IMG/VR virus record: IMGVR_UViG_3300036770_006092
Coordinates: 1-33,725 of that record
Length of the DNA: 33,725 bases
Source of the DNA: a virus
Direction: 5' to 3' (one strand)
Shown: positions 1-8,304 of the stretch, piece after piece
Numbering within the stretch: the first letter of the stretch is position 1
How the letters are laid out: every line of letters starts with the position of its first letter
Notes under the pieces: generated by a model
What the model was told of the DNA's origin: nothing
What the model saw: only the letters and a program-made list of their open reading frames with translations
Database searches by the model: none
Position numbers and translations under genes: made by a program

Positions 1-127
1 TAGTCTCGACGCTCAACCCCCCCATGTGTTGTCAGGAGCGATTGGCCATGTCACCCCGACCCATTGATCCGCGCTGCGCTGAGGCTGCGGCCCGCGCGTG
101 GCTGGTTGCCAACCCGACGCAGGGCCC
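1..127. repeat. Direct terminal repeat, left copy
   Basis: Bases 1-127 are identical to bases 33599-33725, which shows that the sequence closes into a circle of about 33,598 bp. The repeat carries the leader and first 80 bases of the small terminase gene. A length of exactly 127 matches a common assembler k-mer, so this is probably the overlap left when a circular or circularly permuted genome is linearised, rather than a biological terminal redundancy. Confidence 0.93.
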
Positions 128-650
128 GAATGCGGCGGTCACGGCGCTTGCTCCTGACCTGCTCGGCATCGAGCGACGCAGGGCGCAGGAGTCTGTGTCT
201 CGACTGCGGCGCAATCTGGTGGCCGAGGGCGTTTGCAAGCCGATCGGGCCCGGCCGCCAGCGGAGCGTGATGCCGCCCTCGCAGCCGCCGCCGCCCGATG
301 CAATCGAGCGGGACCTGTTGGCCCTGTCGCCGGCCGAGTCGATCGCGTGGACGATCAAGCGGCTGCGCCGGACGCTCGACGAGGCCGACCCCGGCAGCGC
401 GGCCTACGTCACGGCGGCGGGCCAGATGCAGAAGTGCCTCGACCGGTACCACGAGCTGCGCCGCGCCGAGGAGAAGCCCGCGCCCGGGCCGGCGGACCTG
501 TCCCCGGCCGAGTGGCGCGAGCAGCTCGGTGCGTCGGCCCGCGAGCTGGTCGACGTCGACCTCGAAGTGTACGTCGCCGAGTGGCTCGGGCGGAAGCGGC
601 TGCGGCTGGTGGCCCGGTCGGATGGGACGCTGGTGCTGGAGCGCGCGTGA
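48..650 (+). CDS. Terminase small subunit (probable)
   Basis: The predicted 200-residue protein probably recognises phage DNA and hands it to the large terminase for packaging. The assignment rests mainly on position, directly upstream of and overlapping the large terminase gene (GTGA overlap at 647-650), and on size. The N-terminal third (about residues 15-65) is helical and basic and could form a helix-turn-helix. A proline-rich linker follows near residues 75-88, then charged helices that could oligomerise. I prefer ATG 48 to the in-frame ATG 24 because AGGAG at 34-38 is correctly spaced for 48 and too close to 24. The gene crosses the circular join; its 5' part is repeated at 33646-33725. 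No family signature is strong enough to name a terminase subtype. Confidence 0.72.
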   Translation: MSPRPIDPRCAEAAARAWLVANPTQGPNAAVTALAPDLLGIERRRAQESVSRLRRNLVAEGVCKPIGPGRQRSVMPPSQPPPPDAIERDLLALSPAESIAWTIKRLRRTLDEADPGSAAYVTAAGQMQKCLDRYHELRRAEEKPAPGPADLSPAEWREQLGASARELVDVDLEVYVAEWLGRKRLRLVARSDGTLVLERA

Positions 651-2050
651 TCGACGCCTCAGCCATCGCCGCCCGGGCCGCGGTCCACGGCCGCGCTCCC
701 GCGCACTGGACGAGGCCGCAGCTCGACCTGTTCGACAGCCCCTACCGGCTCACGGTCTGGTGGGGCGCGAACGGCATCGGCAAGTCGGTGGCCTTGGCCG
801 AGGTGACGCGCCGTGCGCTGGGCGGGCTCCTGCCGTGGCAGACCAGCCGAAAGCGGACGGTCATGCTGGTGGGGAACACCTACAAGCAGCTCGGCGTGAC
901 GCTGGAGTACCTGTTCTCGATGGTCCCCCCGTCGTGGTTCGGCCCGCGCATCCGGTTCAACTCGGGCATGGTCCGGGGCCAGCGGATGCCGGTCTACGAC
1001 GTGGTCGGCGGGCCGGGGGCTGGCTCGACGTTGGTCCTCGGTGTGTTCGACGCGGAGAACTTGGCCGGGCCACGCGCCGAGGTCGTGGTGTCAGATGAGC
1101 CGTTGCCCGAGCCCGTCCACAACGAGCTGTGGCCTCGTCTGCTCGGGCGCGGGGGCCGGATGTACGTCGGCTTCACCCCGACCCTCGGCACCGCGGCGGA
1201 CGTCGCCTATCTCTGGAAGCTCGTTGACGACCCGGCCCTGCCGCATGTCGGCGAGCTGCACACCCCGCTCACCTTGGACGCGGTCACCCCGCGCGGGGGT
1301 CTCGTCGACCTCCCCTGGCTGACGGCGCGCGACATTGCCGAGCACGAGGCCGGGCTGTCGGCGCTGGAGGCGGACATGCGGATGGGCCGCAGCCGGACCC
1401 CTCGGCGCGAGACGGCCTACTTCTCGTCGTGGGGCCCGCATCTCATCCGCGACGAGGCCCCGCCTGTCGGGGCGGTGGTCGGCGTCGGGATCGATCACGG
1501 CCCGAAGCCGGGGACCCAGCGTGCGATCCTCGTCGCGTCTGCTCGCCGGGGGCTGCACGCGCACCTCTGGGTCTTGGACGAGTACGCGAGCACCGACCGG
1601 ACGACCCCGCGGGGCGCGGCGCGGGGCGTGTTGGACATGTTGGCCCGGTCTGGCCTTGAGCCCGGCGACGTGGACCGGTGGATCGGCGACCGGGCGCACC
1701 ACGGCGACCATCGAGGCGGGGCGATGAGCAACCGGGCCTTCTTGGAGGCGATGGCCTCCGAACTGGGCATCGGCACCGAGCGCCGGGGATGGACCGAGCA
1801 GCTACCCGAGGGGCTGCGGCGCATCGCGACCCCGCGCAAGTACGAGGGCTCGGTCTGGGAGGGCTCTCTGATGCTGCACCGGCTGATGGTGGACGACCCC
1901 CCGAGGCTGACGGTGTCGACGCGCTGCTCGCTCCTGCACGCGGACCTCGCCGGATGGCAGGGCTCGACGTCGCCCTCGGACCCCCACAAACACGGCCTCG
2001 ACGGTCTGCGCTACATCGCGGTCCCGTTGCTTGAGGGCCGCGCTCGGTGA
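647..2050 (+). CDS. Terminase large subunit (packaging ATPase-nuclease)
   Basis: This 467-residue protein should drive DNA into the prohead and cut it. The ATPase domain has a Walker A-type loop GANGIGKS at residues 40-47 and a Walker B strand VVVSDEP at 146-152, with Asp150 and Glu151 as the acidic pair. The C-terminal RNase H-like nuclease domain shows GIDHGP with Asp283, GDRAHHGD with Asp348, and SDPHKHGLDG with Asp445 and Asp452 as likely metal ligands. The GTG start at 647 overlaps the small-subunit stop by four bases, so the genes are probably translationally coupled. An upstream extension of the same frame only shadows the small terminase gene. Length and motif order are normal for the family. 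Confidence 0.93.
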   Translation: MIDASAIAARAAVHGRAPAHWTRPQLDLFDSPYRLTVWWGANGIGKSVALAEVTRRALGGLLPWQTSRKRTVMLVGNTYKQLGVTLEYLFSMVPPSWFGPRIRFNSGMVRGQRMPVYDVVGGPGAGSTLVLGVFDAENLAGPRAEVVVSDEPLPEPVHNELWPRLLGRGGRMYVGFTPTLGTAADVAYLWKLVDDPALPHVGELHTPLTLDAVTPRGGLVDLPWLTARDIAEHEAGLSALEADMRMGRSRTPRRETAYFSSWGPHLIRDEAPPVGAVVGVGIDHGPKPGTQRAILVASARRGLHAHLWVLDEYASTDRTTPRGAARGVLDMLARSGLEPGDVDRWIGDRAHHGDHRGGAMSNRAFLEAMASELGIGTERRGWTEQLPEGLRRIATPRKYEGSVWEGSLMLHRLMVDDPPRLTVSTRCSLLHADLAGWQGSTSPSDPHKHGLDGLRYIAVPLLEGRAR

Positions 2051-2072
2051 TACCTTGCATGTGGGGGCGTCC

Positions 2073-3479
2073 ATGATCTCGGTTCTCGGCTACGGCTACC
2101 AGCCCGCGGTGAAGCGCACCCCCCGCGAGGAGGCCGCGCTGCGCATCCGCATCCTCAAGGGGATGCACGTCGAGGATGTCCGAGTGCGGACGCGGCAGGA
2201 GATGGGCGACCGGGCGCGCGAGCTGGGCCCGGTCGACCTCTCGATGAACCCCCTGCGGAGTTACGTCGAGCGGCGGGGCACGGCGTACCGGACACCCCCG
2301 GCCGTCTTCGGGCTGCCCGGAGACCTGGCCCTCGCGCTCGGCGACGCGTCCGCTCGGACGACGGTCGCGCGGTACGCTCGGATCGGGGCGCGGCCGATGC
2401 CGACGCGGATGTCGGCGGTCTCGGCCGAGGCGCTGCGCTACCGGCTGGCGGCGAACTGGGCCGGCACCCTGATCGGGTGGAGCGCGGCGAGCGAGCGCCC
2501 GTTCCTTGAGGCCCTGTCCCCGGAGCACCTCTCGGTGGAGTACCTGAGCGACGACCCGACGGCCCCGACGGTCATCCGACATCGGCGGCTGCGGCGGCTC
2601 GGCCGCGATCTCGTCGAGGTCGAGGACCTCTACGACCTGTCGGACCTCGACGCGCCGGTCTTCGCGGTGCTTCGCGGCGAGACGGACGTCACCGACGAGG
2701 CCCTCGGCGACCTTGCCGCGGACGCTCGCGCCTACCCCTGGCGATACGCGGACGGCCGGCCCTTCCATCGGATCGTGGTCTCGGGCGACCCTCGCGCGCC
2801 CTACGAGGGCATCGAGATCGTCGAGGGCACCCTGCGGACCTGCGGCCTCTACACCCACTGGGGAGCGGCGGTGCGCGATGCGGGCTGGCCTCAGCGGAAT
2901 GCGATCGGCCTGGAGCTTGACGGCCTCGACACGCGGTCGGAGACGATGCAGGCTGGGATCTCGGTCGGCCCTGAGTCGGTGCTGCGCTGGCGGCACATCG
3001 ATCCCGAGCGGCCCGGGATGCTTCACCAGTTCGGCCCGGGCTTCGATCCGCTGCCGCTTCACACGGCCATCCGGCAGTACGCCGAGCAGCTCGTCTCCGC
3101 GATGGGGCTGCCCGTCTCGATGGCCGCGACGGGCGGCGAGCCCTCGGAGACCGAGCGGCGGGCGCTGGCCGAGGCCGTCGCGGCGACCTACCCGGACTGC
3201 CGCGCGCACGATGGCCTCGTCCTGCGGCGGGTCTCGGCGCTGATCAATCGCGAGACCGGCAGCACTCTGCCCGAGCAGGCCTACCCGGTCCTCTACGGGG
3301 CCGAGGTCGAGCAGGAGTTCGAGGCCGTGGCAACCGACGACGGCGATAGCGAGGACGCGCGGGCCGAGCTGGAGGGGGCCCGGTCTGCGCTGGAGGATGC
3401 GCTGGCCGGCGACGCGAGCCCGGACGTGCTGCGGGCCGCGCTGGAGGCCGTCGTCGAGGCGATGGGGATGCTCGGCTGA
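2073..3479 (+). CDS. Portal protein
   Basis: The predicted 468-residue protein fits the dodecameric portal at the capsid vertex through which DNA enters and the tail attaches. Evidence is its place between the large terminase and the scaffold/capsid genes, its typical length, and a portal-like C-terminal half. There the helical stretch around IRQYAEQLVSAMGLPVS is followed by an acidic, helix-rich tail. The ATG at 2073 is preceded by a purine-rich GTGGGGG ribosome site at 2061-2067; an in-frame ATG at 2031 lies inside the terminase gene without a ribosome site. The stop overlaps the next start (TGATG). Confidence 0.85.
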   Translation: MISVLGYGYQPAVKRTPREEAALRIRILKGMHVEDVRVRTRQEMGDRARELGPVDLSMNPLRSYVERRGTAYRTPPAVFGLPGDLALALGDASARTTVARYARIGARPMPTRMSAVSAEALRYRLAANWAGTLIGWSAASERPFLEALSPEHLSVEYLSDDPTAPTVIRHRRLRRLGRDLVEVEDLYDLSDLDAPVFAVLRGETDVTDEALGDLAADARAYPWRYADGRPFHRIVVSGDPRAPYEGIEIVEGTLRTCGLYTHWGAAVRDAGWPQRNAIGLELDGLDTRSETMQAGISVGPESVLRWRHIDPERPGMLHQFGPGFDPLPLHTAIRQYAEQLVSAMGLPVSMAATGGEPSETERRALAEAVAATYPDCRAHDGLVLRRVSALINRETGSTLPEQAYPVLYGAEVEQEFEAVATDDGDSEDARAELEGARSALEDALAGDASPDVLRAALEAVVEAMGMLG

Positions 3480-3859
3480 TGCCGATCCGTCCGCCGCTTG
3501 GAGTCGCCCGGGCCGCGCAGCGGGGGCTCGACGTGCGCGCGAGCAAGCCCCCTTCGCAGCGGGGCGGGACCGCGGTCGGTCTGGCCCGGGCGCGCGACCT
3601 GGCCAACCGGCGCACCCTGAGCCTCGACACGATCTTGCGGATGCTGCGCTACTTCGCCCGGCACTACGTCGATCGCGAGGGCGCGACGTGGGGCGAGCAG
3701 GGCCCCGGCTGGCAAGCGTGGCAGCTCTGGGGCGGCGACCCGGGCGTGCGCTGGGCCCTGTCCGTGGCCCGGCGCGAGGCCCCGGAGTGGTACGCGCGGT
3801 TCGTCCGGTCGCCGACCGGTGGTCGGCTGTTGCGAGAGTTCACTGAGAGAGGAGGGTAG
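3479..3859 (+). CDS. Small head-associated protein with conserved WGG module
   Basis: This 126-residue basic protein overlaps the portal stop by one base (TGATG). Its middle contains a module I recognise from phage proteins encoded near portal and prohead genes: a helix rich in Arg and Ala, then MLRYFARHYVD, a short loop, and WQLWGGDPGVRWA (about residues 55-92). That module is found alone or fused to larger head proteins. Its biochemical role is not known to me. The location between portal and scaffold suggests a part in head assembly, but nothing here shows enzymatic activity or protease residues. Confidence 0.6.
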   Translation: MPIRPPLGVARAAQRGLDVRASKPPSQRGGTAVGLARARDLANRRTLSLDTILRMLRYFARHYVDREGATWGEQGPGWQAWQLWGGDPGVRWALSVARREAPEWYARFVRSPTGGRLLREFTERGG

Positions 3860-3862
3860 GTG

Positions 3863-4450
3863 ATGAGTGACGATCTGATCGAGAAGATCAAGGCGGCGCT
3901 GGGCGGTCGGCAGACGACCGAGGACGACGACGACGAGCCCAGCGGCAACAAGGTGCCGGTCGACCGGTTCCGCGCGGTCGTGCGCGAGAAGAACGAGATC
4001 AAGCGCCAGCTCGCGGATCTCGCCTCGGCCGTGGAGGCCGAGCGCAAGACCGCTGCCAAGTCGATCGAGGAGGTCAAGGCCGCGGCGGCGCGCGAGGTTG
4101 CGAGCCTTGCGGCGCAGCATCAGGAGCACCTCGCGGCGCGTGACCTCGGCTTCGACGAGGACGGCCTCGTCGCGCTTCGGACCGCCTTCCAGCGACTGCC
4201 CGAGCAGGGACGCCCGAAGTCGGCGGTCGAGTGGTGGCGCTCGGTCTCGGCGGACGAGAAGGCTCGCGAGACGCTGCCGAAGACCCTCCAGGCCTACATC
4301 CCCGCAGCGAAGGACGAGGCCCCGGCACCGAAGACCCGCTCGGCAGGTCTCGACACTGGGGCCCGGCCGGCGGGTGTGAAGACCAAGATCGAGGACGTCA
4401 ACGGGGCCAAGTCGATGGCAGACCTTGCCAAGCTCCTCGGCGCACGGTAG
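3863..4450 (+). CDS. Capsid scaffolding protein (probable)
   Basis: This 195-residue, highly charged protein has the usual features of a phage scaffold: an acidic N-terminus (EDDDDE near residue 25), a central Lys/Glu/Ala-rich coiled coil (about residues 40-85), and a basic C-terminal helix ending MADLAKLLGAR that could bind the capsid shell. It sits directly upstream of the major capsid gene. I choose ATG 3863 over GTG 3860 because GGAGG at 3851-3855 is best spaced for the ATG. No protease motif is present, so scaffold removal would need another mechanism or simple exit. A promoter-like sequence lies across the 3' end. Confidence 0.75.
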   Translation: MSDDLIEKIKAALGGRQTTEDDDDEPSGNKVPVDRFRAVVREKNEIKRQLADLASAVEAERKTAAKSIEEVKAAAAREVASLAAQHQEHLAARDLGFDEDGLVALRTAFQRLPEQGRPKSAVEWWRSVSADEKARETLPKTLQAYIPAAKDEAPAPKTRSAGLDTGARPAGVKTKIEDVNGAKSMADLAKLLGAR

Positions 4451-4453
4451 CAT
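4425..4453 (+). promoter_or_regulatory. Candidate promoter for the capsid gene
   Basis: TTGCCA at 4425-4430 (five of six matches to TTGACA) and TAGCAT at 4448-4453 (four of six to TATAAT) are separated by exactly 17 bases. This would start transcription near 4460, about 65 bases before the capsid start. It overlaps the end of the scaffold gene. The host sigma factor is unknown, so this is suggestive only. Confidence 0.3.
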
Positions 4454-4526
4454 CGGGGTACATTCCAGGCCGCGGGTCGCTCCGGTATCAGCGTAGGCCA
4501 CCATCCGAGCTTTCTGGAGGTCTACC

Positions 4527-5456
4527 GTGGGCGATCCGATCCGTACTGGCACCACTCCGATGTCCGACATCCTCGTCGCGGCGATCACCCGTTCCATCGG
4601 GCTGACGCTGGGCGACCGTTCTGGCGGCGGCCTGCTGGCCAACCCCGTCCTCGCCTCGCAGTTCCTGGGCGCGACCCGTCTCGGCGCCGCCCTCGGGACC
4701 AAAATGGTCGACGTCGGCTGGGGATTGAATAAGTTCACGGCGACGAGCCAGGGCTCTGACTTCACTGTCGAGACCCTGTCCAGCGCGGCCGCGACCGTCA
4801 CCCCGGCCCGCCGCGGCATGGCGCGTCAGGTCTCCGACATGGCCCGCGCGCTGCAGTCGATGGACGAGCTGGCCTTTGTGCAGTTCGTGACCGATCAGAC
4901 GATCGCTTGGCAGCAGAGCGTGGTCTCCCTGATCGCCTCCCTGTTCCCGAGCTTCTCGGCGTCGGGCGGCGTGTCCGGCGGCACCGCGACCTGGGCCTCG
5001 ATCCTCTCGGCGTACCAGACCCTCGGCATCGCCAACTCGGCCGGCCCCTACGTCCTCGTCCTGCGGCCGAAGGACTGGGCCAACGTGGCCTCCGACGCCT
5101 TCGCGCTCGGTGGTCGGGTGCAGATGCAGGCCGAGACCGACGGGTACCTGAACACGGTCAACCCCGGGTTCAAGGGCCAGTTCATGAACGGCAACCTCTG
5201 GGTCTACACCTCCAGCGAGCTGCCGACTTCCGCAGGCGACACGGTCTGCGGGATGTTCGGCCCCGAGGCGCTCGCCTGGGACGCCTTCATGCCCGAGCCC
5301 TCGCCCGCGACGCAGGTGCTGCTCTGGACGCCCTTGTACGGCGTCGAGATCAACCGCGACAGCCTCAAGAGCGAGGATCAGGTCGTCGGCTCGACGCACC
5401 TCGGCGCGTCCATCCGGCAGAACGCGGGCGGCATCAAGCTCCTGTTCGCGACCTGA
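4527..5456 (+). CDS. Major capsid protein
   Basis: The 309-residue product is the best candidate for the shell protein. It follows the scaffold gene, has its own 76-base leader, and has a strong ribosome site (TGGAGG at 4515-4520) six bases before the GTG start. The sequence looks like an HK97-type fold: a short flexible N-terminus, a long alternating helix/strand centre with a YVLVLRPKDWANVA segment, and a C-terminal beta-rich region ending near IKLLFAT. At 309 residues it is at the small end for this fold, consistent with a separately encoded scaffold. Its composition (Ala, Ser, Thr, few charges) differs from its charged neighbour. Confidence 0.82.
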   Translation: MGDPIRTGTTPMSDILVAAITRSIGLTLGDRSGGGLLANPVLASQFLGATRLGAALGTKMVDVGWGLNKFTATSQGSDFTVETLSSAAATVTPARRGMARQVSDMARALQSMDELAFVQFVTDQTIAWQQSVVSLIASLFPSFSASGGVSGGTATWASILSAYQTLGIANSAGPYVLVLRPKDWANVASDAFALGGRVQMQAETDGYLNTVNPGFKGQFMNGNLWVYTSSELPTSAGDTVCGMFGPEALAWDAFMPEPSPATQVLLWTPLYGVEINRDSLKSEDQVVGSTHLGASIRQNAGGIKLLFAT

Positions 5457-5479
5457 TCTGATCTGATCCAACCCGGTAC

Positions 5480-5499
5480 ACGTCGAGGAGGACGTCATG
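5480..5499 (+). promoter_or_regulatory. Ribosome site inside a small hairpin, copy 1
   Basis: ACGTC and GACGT form a 5-bp stem around the loop GAGGAG, so the Shine-Dalgarno sequence is displayed in a hairpin loop and the start codon follows directly. The same 20 bases recur at 8793-8812. The shared leader may set expression of two structural genes. Confidence 0.55.
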
Positions 5500-6159
5500 C
5501 CGATCCCCGGAAAGTCCGCTACTCCCTCTGGCCCTGTCGCTGCGCCGCTGGCCGCCCGTCCTGCATCGTCCCCTGTGACGGTGCTCGGCGGTCTGCCCGA
5601 GATCGCGCGCGGGGCCGAGTATCCCCCGCTCCCCGAGACCCCGATCTTTGCCTACTTCGCGGACGCGACCTCGGTCACGTTCGTGGACGGTGAAGCCCTG
5701 TACCTGCCGATCAAGGTCGGCTTCGAGGCGGGCATTCAGGGCGTGCGGGATGGGTCGATGCTCGCGGCATCGATCGAGTACGAGCAGCGGACTAACCGGC
5801 GCATGATGATCCCCCTCGACGTCAAGGTGATCGCGTTCGGCACCGAGCACGGCGGGTATGTCCAGCGGATCGAGCTGGCGCCCGACCGGCGGGGCAAGCC
5901 GCGGCACCATCACGCCGACGTCTGGACCCGCTACGACGTCGTCGGCGCCGAGGCGATCCCGACCTTCGACGCCGAGGGCTTTATCGCGTTCCGCCGCAGC
6001 CTCGTCGACCTCCTGGGCCCCGTCCACCCGGGCGTGATCCAGGCCACCAAGGCGAAGACCCTCCAGCTCGCCGAGGCGCATCGCCGCATCGGCCACGCGT
6101 CCCCGGGGATGGCCCGGATCGCAGACTCCATCGAGGCGCAGCTCGCGCCCCGCACCTGA
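5497..6159 (+). CDS. Capsid-associated protein of unknown function
   Basis: This 220-residue protein follows the major capsid gene. I do not recognise a family. The first 30 residues are Pro/Ala-rich and probably flexible. The centre alternates short hydrophobic strands with charged loops (for example VTFVDGEALYLPIKVGF). The C-terminal part is helical, ending in an EAHRRIGHASPGMARIADS segment. Position suggests a head accessory, head-fibre or connector role. The start is well supported by GAGGAG at 5485-5490, in the hairpin leader shared with the gene at 8810. Confidence 0.6.
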   Translation: MPIPGKSATPSGPVAAPLAARPASSPVTVLGGLPEIARGAEYPPLPETPIFAYFADATSVTFVDGEALYLPIKVGFEAGIQGVRDGSMLAASIEYEQRTNRRMMIPLDVKVIAFGTEHGGYVQRIELAPDRRGKPRHHHADVWTRYDVVGAEAIPTFDAEGFIAFRRSLVDLLGPVHPGVIQATKAKTLQLAEAHRRIGHASPGMARIADSIEAQLAPRT

Positions 6160-6186
6160 TCTCGTCCCTCCACCGGAGAGTGTCCG

Positions 6187-6639
6187 ATGCCCGTCGCCTC
6201 TGCTGCCGTCTATGAAGTCCTGCGCCGCGCCCTGGTCGGCGTCGGCGTCATCATCCGCCCGAGCGGGACCACTGCGCTGACGGCGTCCCCGTCGATCACG
6301 GCCGGGTCTGGCGCGGCCTCCGAGGCCGAGCCGAATGGTTCGGTCTACCTCCGCACGAACGGCGACCTCGTCCAGCGCGTCAGCGGCGCCTGGTCCGTGG
6401 TGCTGACCGGGGGGCGGGCGGCCCGGGTCGCGGCGCCCTTCAAGTCGACGCTGCAGACCGGCACCGGCTCGGCGCAGAACGTCGCGCACGGCCTGGGCGT
6501 GACCCCCTCGCTCGTCGTGGTTGTCCCCTACGACCTGACGGGCGGCGCCTATGTCGTTAGCGAGGGCAGTCACACCTCGACCAACGTCGTCCTCACCGTG
6601 ACCAACGGCGAGAAGTTCATCGTCCTGGCTTACGCGTGA
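6187..6639 (+). CDS. Putative capsid decoration or head-fibre protein
   Basis: The 150-residue product is Ser/Thr/Gly/Val-rich and predicted almost wholly beta. Its last half contains NVAHGLGVTPSLVVVVPYD followed by alternating strands, a pattern common in the compact beta-sandwich domains of phage decoration and fibre proteins. It lies between the capsid genes and the connector gene, with GGAGAG at 6174-6179 as ribosome site. A host-binding or shell-stabilising role is an inference from this. The stop overlaps the next start (GTGA). Confidence 0.5.
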   Translation: MPVASAAVYEVLRRALVGVGVIIRPSGTTALTASPSITAGSGAASEAEPNGSVYLRTNGDLVQRVSGAWSVVLTGGRAARVAAPFKSTLQTGTGSAQNVAHGLGVTPSLVVVVPYDLTGGAYVVSEGSHTSTNVVLTVTNGEKFIVLAYA

Positions 6640-7376
6640 CGATCCGCGCCGCGACCTATGCCTTCGGGCGGCCGATCCCCTACCTGCTCCAACGTGGCGC
6701 AGCGCAGACGATCGACTGCCCGGTGCGCTACGGGGCCGGCGGCGCGCTTGTCGCCCCGACGGGCGGGACGTACTCCGTCCTGCGCCCGGGCGGGACAGCC
6801 CTGGTCTCGGCGGCACCGGTTACGCCTTCCTCCTCGATCGCGACCGGGACGGTCACCCCGTCTGCCGCCGAGACTCTCGGCTCGGGCTGGACTGTCGAGT
6901 GGGCCCTGTCCATCGGCGGGCTGTCCTACCCCGTCCGCATCGAGGCCTATCTCTGCGACTGGGTCCCGCTGAACCCGGTCTCGGAGGCCGACCTGTACCT
7001 GCGTCTGCCCGAGCTGCGGCATCGGGTGCCGCAGAGCCAGGGCGAGCGCGGGACCGGCGAGGGCTGGCAGCCGCAGATCGACGCGGCCTGGTACGAACTC
7101 GTCAGGAAACTCCTGAGCGACGGCAAGCGCCCGTGGACGATCCGGGGCATCCACGGGTCCTATGACTGGGTCCTGACGCGGTCGCTCCAGCTCTGCGTCG
7201 ATGCGATCTCGGTGGGCCTCGACGAGTCGCTCGCCGAGCGCAAGCGGCAACTGCACTTCGACATGAACCGGGTCGCGTCTGACCTTCGGTTCCAGTTCGA
7301 CGAGGACGCGGCCGAGCTGCGACGGGGCCACGGCCCGGTCATGCGGCTGGCGCCGGTCGGGAGGCCCACATGGTAG
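6636..7376 (+). CDS. Putative head-tail connector protein
   Basis: This 246-residue protein has a beta-rich N-terminal half (residues 1-105) and a helical C-terminal half (about 110-235) with a conserved-looking WYELVRKLLSDGKRPW segment, followed by long charged helices. Helical adaptors that sit beneath the portal are usual at this position, after the capsid genes and before the tail tube. The GTG start at 6636 overlaps the previous stop by four bases. Connector is inferred from order and architecture; the extra N-terminal beta domain is unusual for a simple adaptor and could be a separate structural domain. Confidence 0.5.
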   Translation: MTIRAATYAFGRPIPYLLQRGAAQTIDCPVRYGAGGALVAPTGGTYSVLRPGGTALVSAAPVTPSSSIATGTVTPSAAETLGSGWTVEWALSIGGLSYPVRIEAYLCDWVPLNPVSEADLYLRLPELRHRVPQSQGERGTGEGWQPQIDAAWYELVRKLLSDGKRPWTIRGIHGSYDWVLTRSLQLCVDAISVGLDESLAERKRQLHFDMNRVASDLRFQFDEDAAELRRGHGPVMRLAPVGRPTW

Positions 7377-7804
7377 CCCGCGGCGACGGCGCGTCGCTCG
7401 GCGAGTCGACGTGGCTCGCCGCGATCGAGGGCGTGTACCAGCGCATCGAGGGCCTCGACGCGGCCGGCTACCGGTCCTCGGAGTCGGACGGCTGGACCCG
7501 GGCGCGGGGCCCGGTCCCGACGACGCATCTCAGCTTCTGGGTCTTCGCTGGCGACGAGGTCGTCACGGCGGCGGGCGGCACGCTGGTCATGCGCTCTCGC
7601 GTCCTGTTCGCGGCGCGCTACGTCGCCGAGGAGCACCCCGCGCACCTGGCCCGGGCGCACGCGGCGGCCTACGCGGTGCGCTGCGCGCTCCAGTCTCGTC
7701 AGGACCCCCGCTGTCTGGTCGGCGGGTGGACGCCGGATTATTCTCTCGTCGAGGCCGGCTGGGTCCTCGTCGATCTCGCCTTCGACCTGCACCTCCCCTG
7801 GTAG
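7370..7804 (+). CDS. Putative tail terminator or tail completion protein
   Basis: This 144-residue protein overlaps the previous gene by seven bases. Its helix-strand pattern fits the small alpha/beta tail terminator family: an N-terminal helix, a WVFAGDEVV strand, an LVMRSRVLFAARYV strand pair, an Ala-rich helix near residues 90-110, and a C-terminal GWVLVDLAFDLHLPW strand. Genes of that type normally lie just before the tail tube gene, as here. The assignment rests on order and predicted fold. I see no diagnostic motif. Confidence 0.45.
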   Translation: MVARGDGASLGESTWLAAIEGVYQRIEGLDAAGYRSSESDGWTRARGPVPTTHLSFWVFAGDEVVTAAGGTLVMRSRVLFAARYVAEEHPAHLARAHAAAYAVRCALQSRQDPRCLVGGWTPDYSLVEAGWVLVDLAFDLHLPW

Positions 7805-7812
7805 GAGTCCCC

Positions 7813-8301
7813 GTGGCCACGTCCCTCGCGTCCCTCGTCTCCATCCGCTCGCTCGCCGAGCTGACCCCCGACTCCCCTCAGACCGGCGCCGTCAAGGGCG
7901 AGATCTCGGTCGACACGCGGACGGCCAACGGCATCGGCTCCGGGCAGGCCGACCGGGCGTACTTCGCTGAGCGCAGCCTGAGCAGCGGCGCGACTCACAC
8001 CTACAACGTCCTCGCGGCCGGCTCGCTGACCGACATGCTCGGGCAGGCGATCGATCTCGACGAGGTCAAGGCCATCACGGTGCAGTGCCTCACGGGCGCG
8101 ATCAAGGTCGAGGGCGGCAGCGCGAACGTGCTGGCGGCCTTCACCGGGGCAAACGAGGGCCTCAACCTCGCGGCCGGGCAGAGCTTCGCGATGGACCTCG
8201 GCCCGGCCGGTGTGTCCGTCGGCTCGAACGGCACCTTCGTGGTGACCGAGACGGCCGCGAGCACCGCGTCCTACCGCATCCTCATCGTGGGAGCGCAGTG
8301 A
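7813..8301 (+). CDS. Conserved beta-rich virion protein
   Basis: The 162-residue product has a GTG start with AGGAG at 7803-7807. The phrase GSLTDMLGQAIDLDEVKAI, followed by strands and a closing YRILIVGAQ, matches a small phage structural protein that I have seen repeatedly near head-tail joining genes and usually left unnamed. It is beta-rich and has no catalytic motif. Likely roles are a decoration or tail tube-associated protein. The next gene (8305) is the better tail tube candidate, but the two assignments could be exchanged. Confidence 0.5.
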   Translation: MATSLASLVSIRSLAELTPDSPQTGAVKGEISVDTRTANGIGSGQADRAYFAERSLSSGATHTYNVLAAGSLTDMLGQAIDLDEVKAITVQCLTGAIKVEGGSANVLAAFTGANEGLNLAAGQSFAMDLGPAGVSVGSNGTFVVTETAASTASYRILIVGAQ

Positions 8302-8304
8302 ACC

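Noticed and set aside
24-47. Upstream ATG at 24 for the small terminase
   Set aside because: AGGAG at 34-38 lies downstream of it and is properly spaced for ATG 48.
1443-3209. A 588-codon minus-strand frame opposite the terminase and portal genes
   Set aside because: It is an antisense shadow typical of high-GC DNA: Arg/Pro/Ala-rich with no motif, while the plus strand carries clear terminase and portal proteins.
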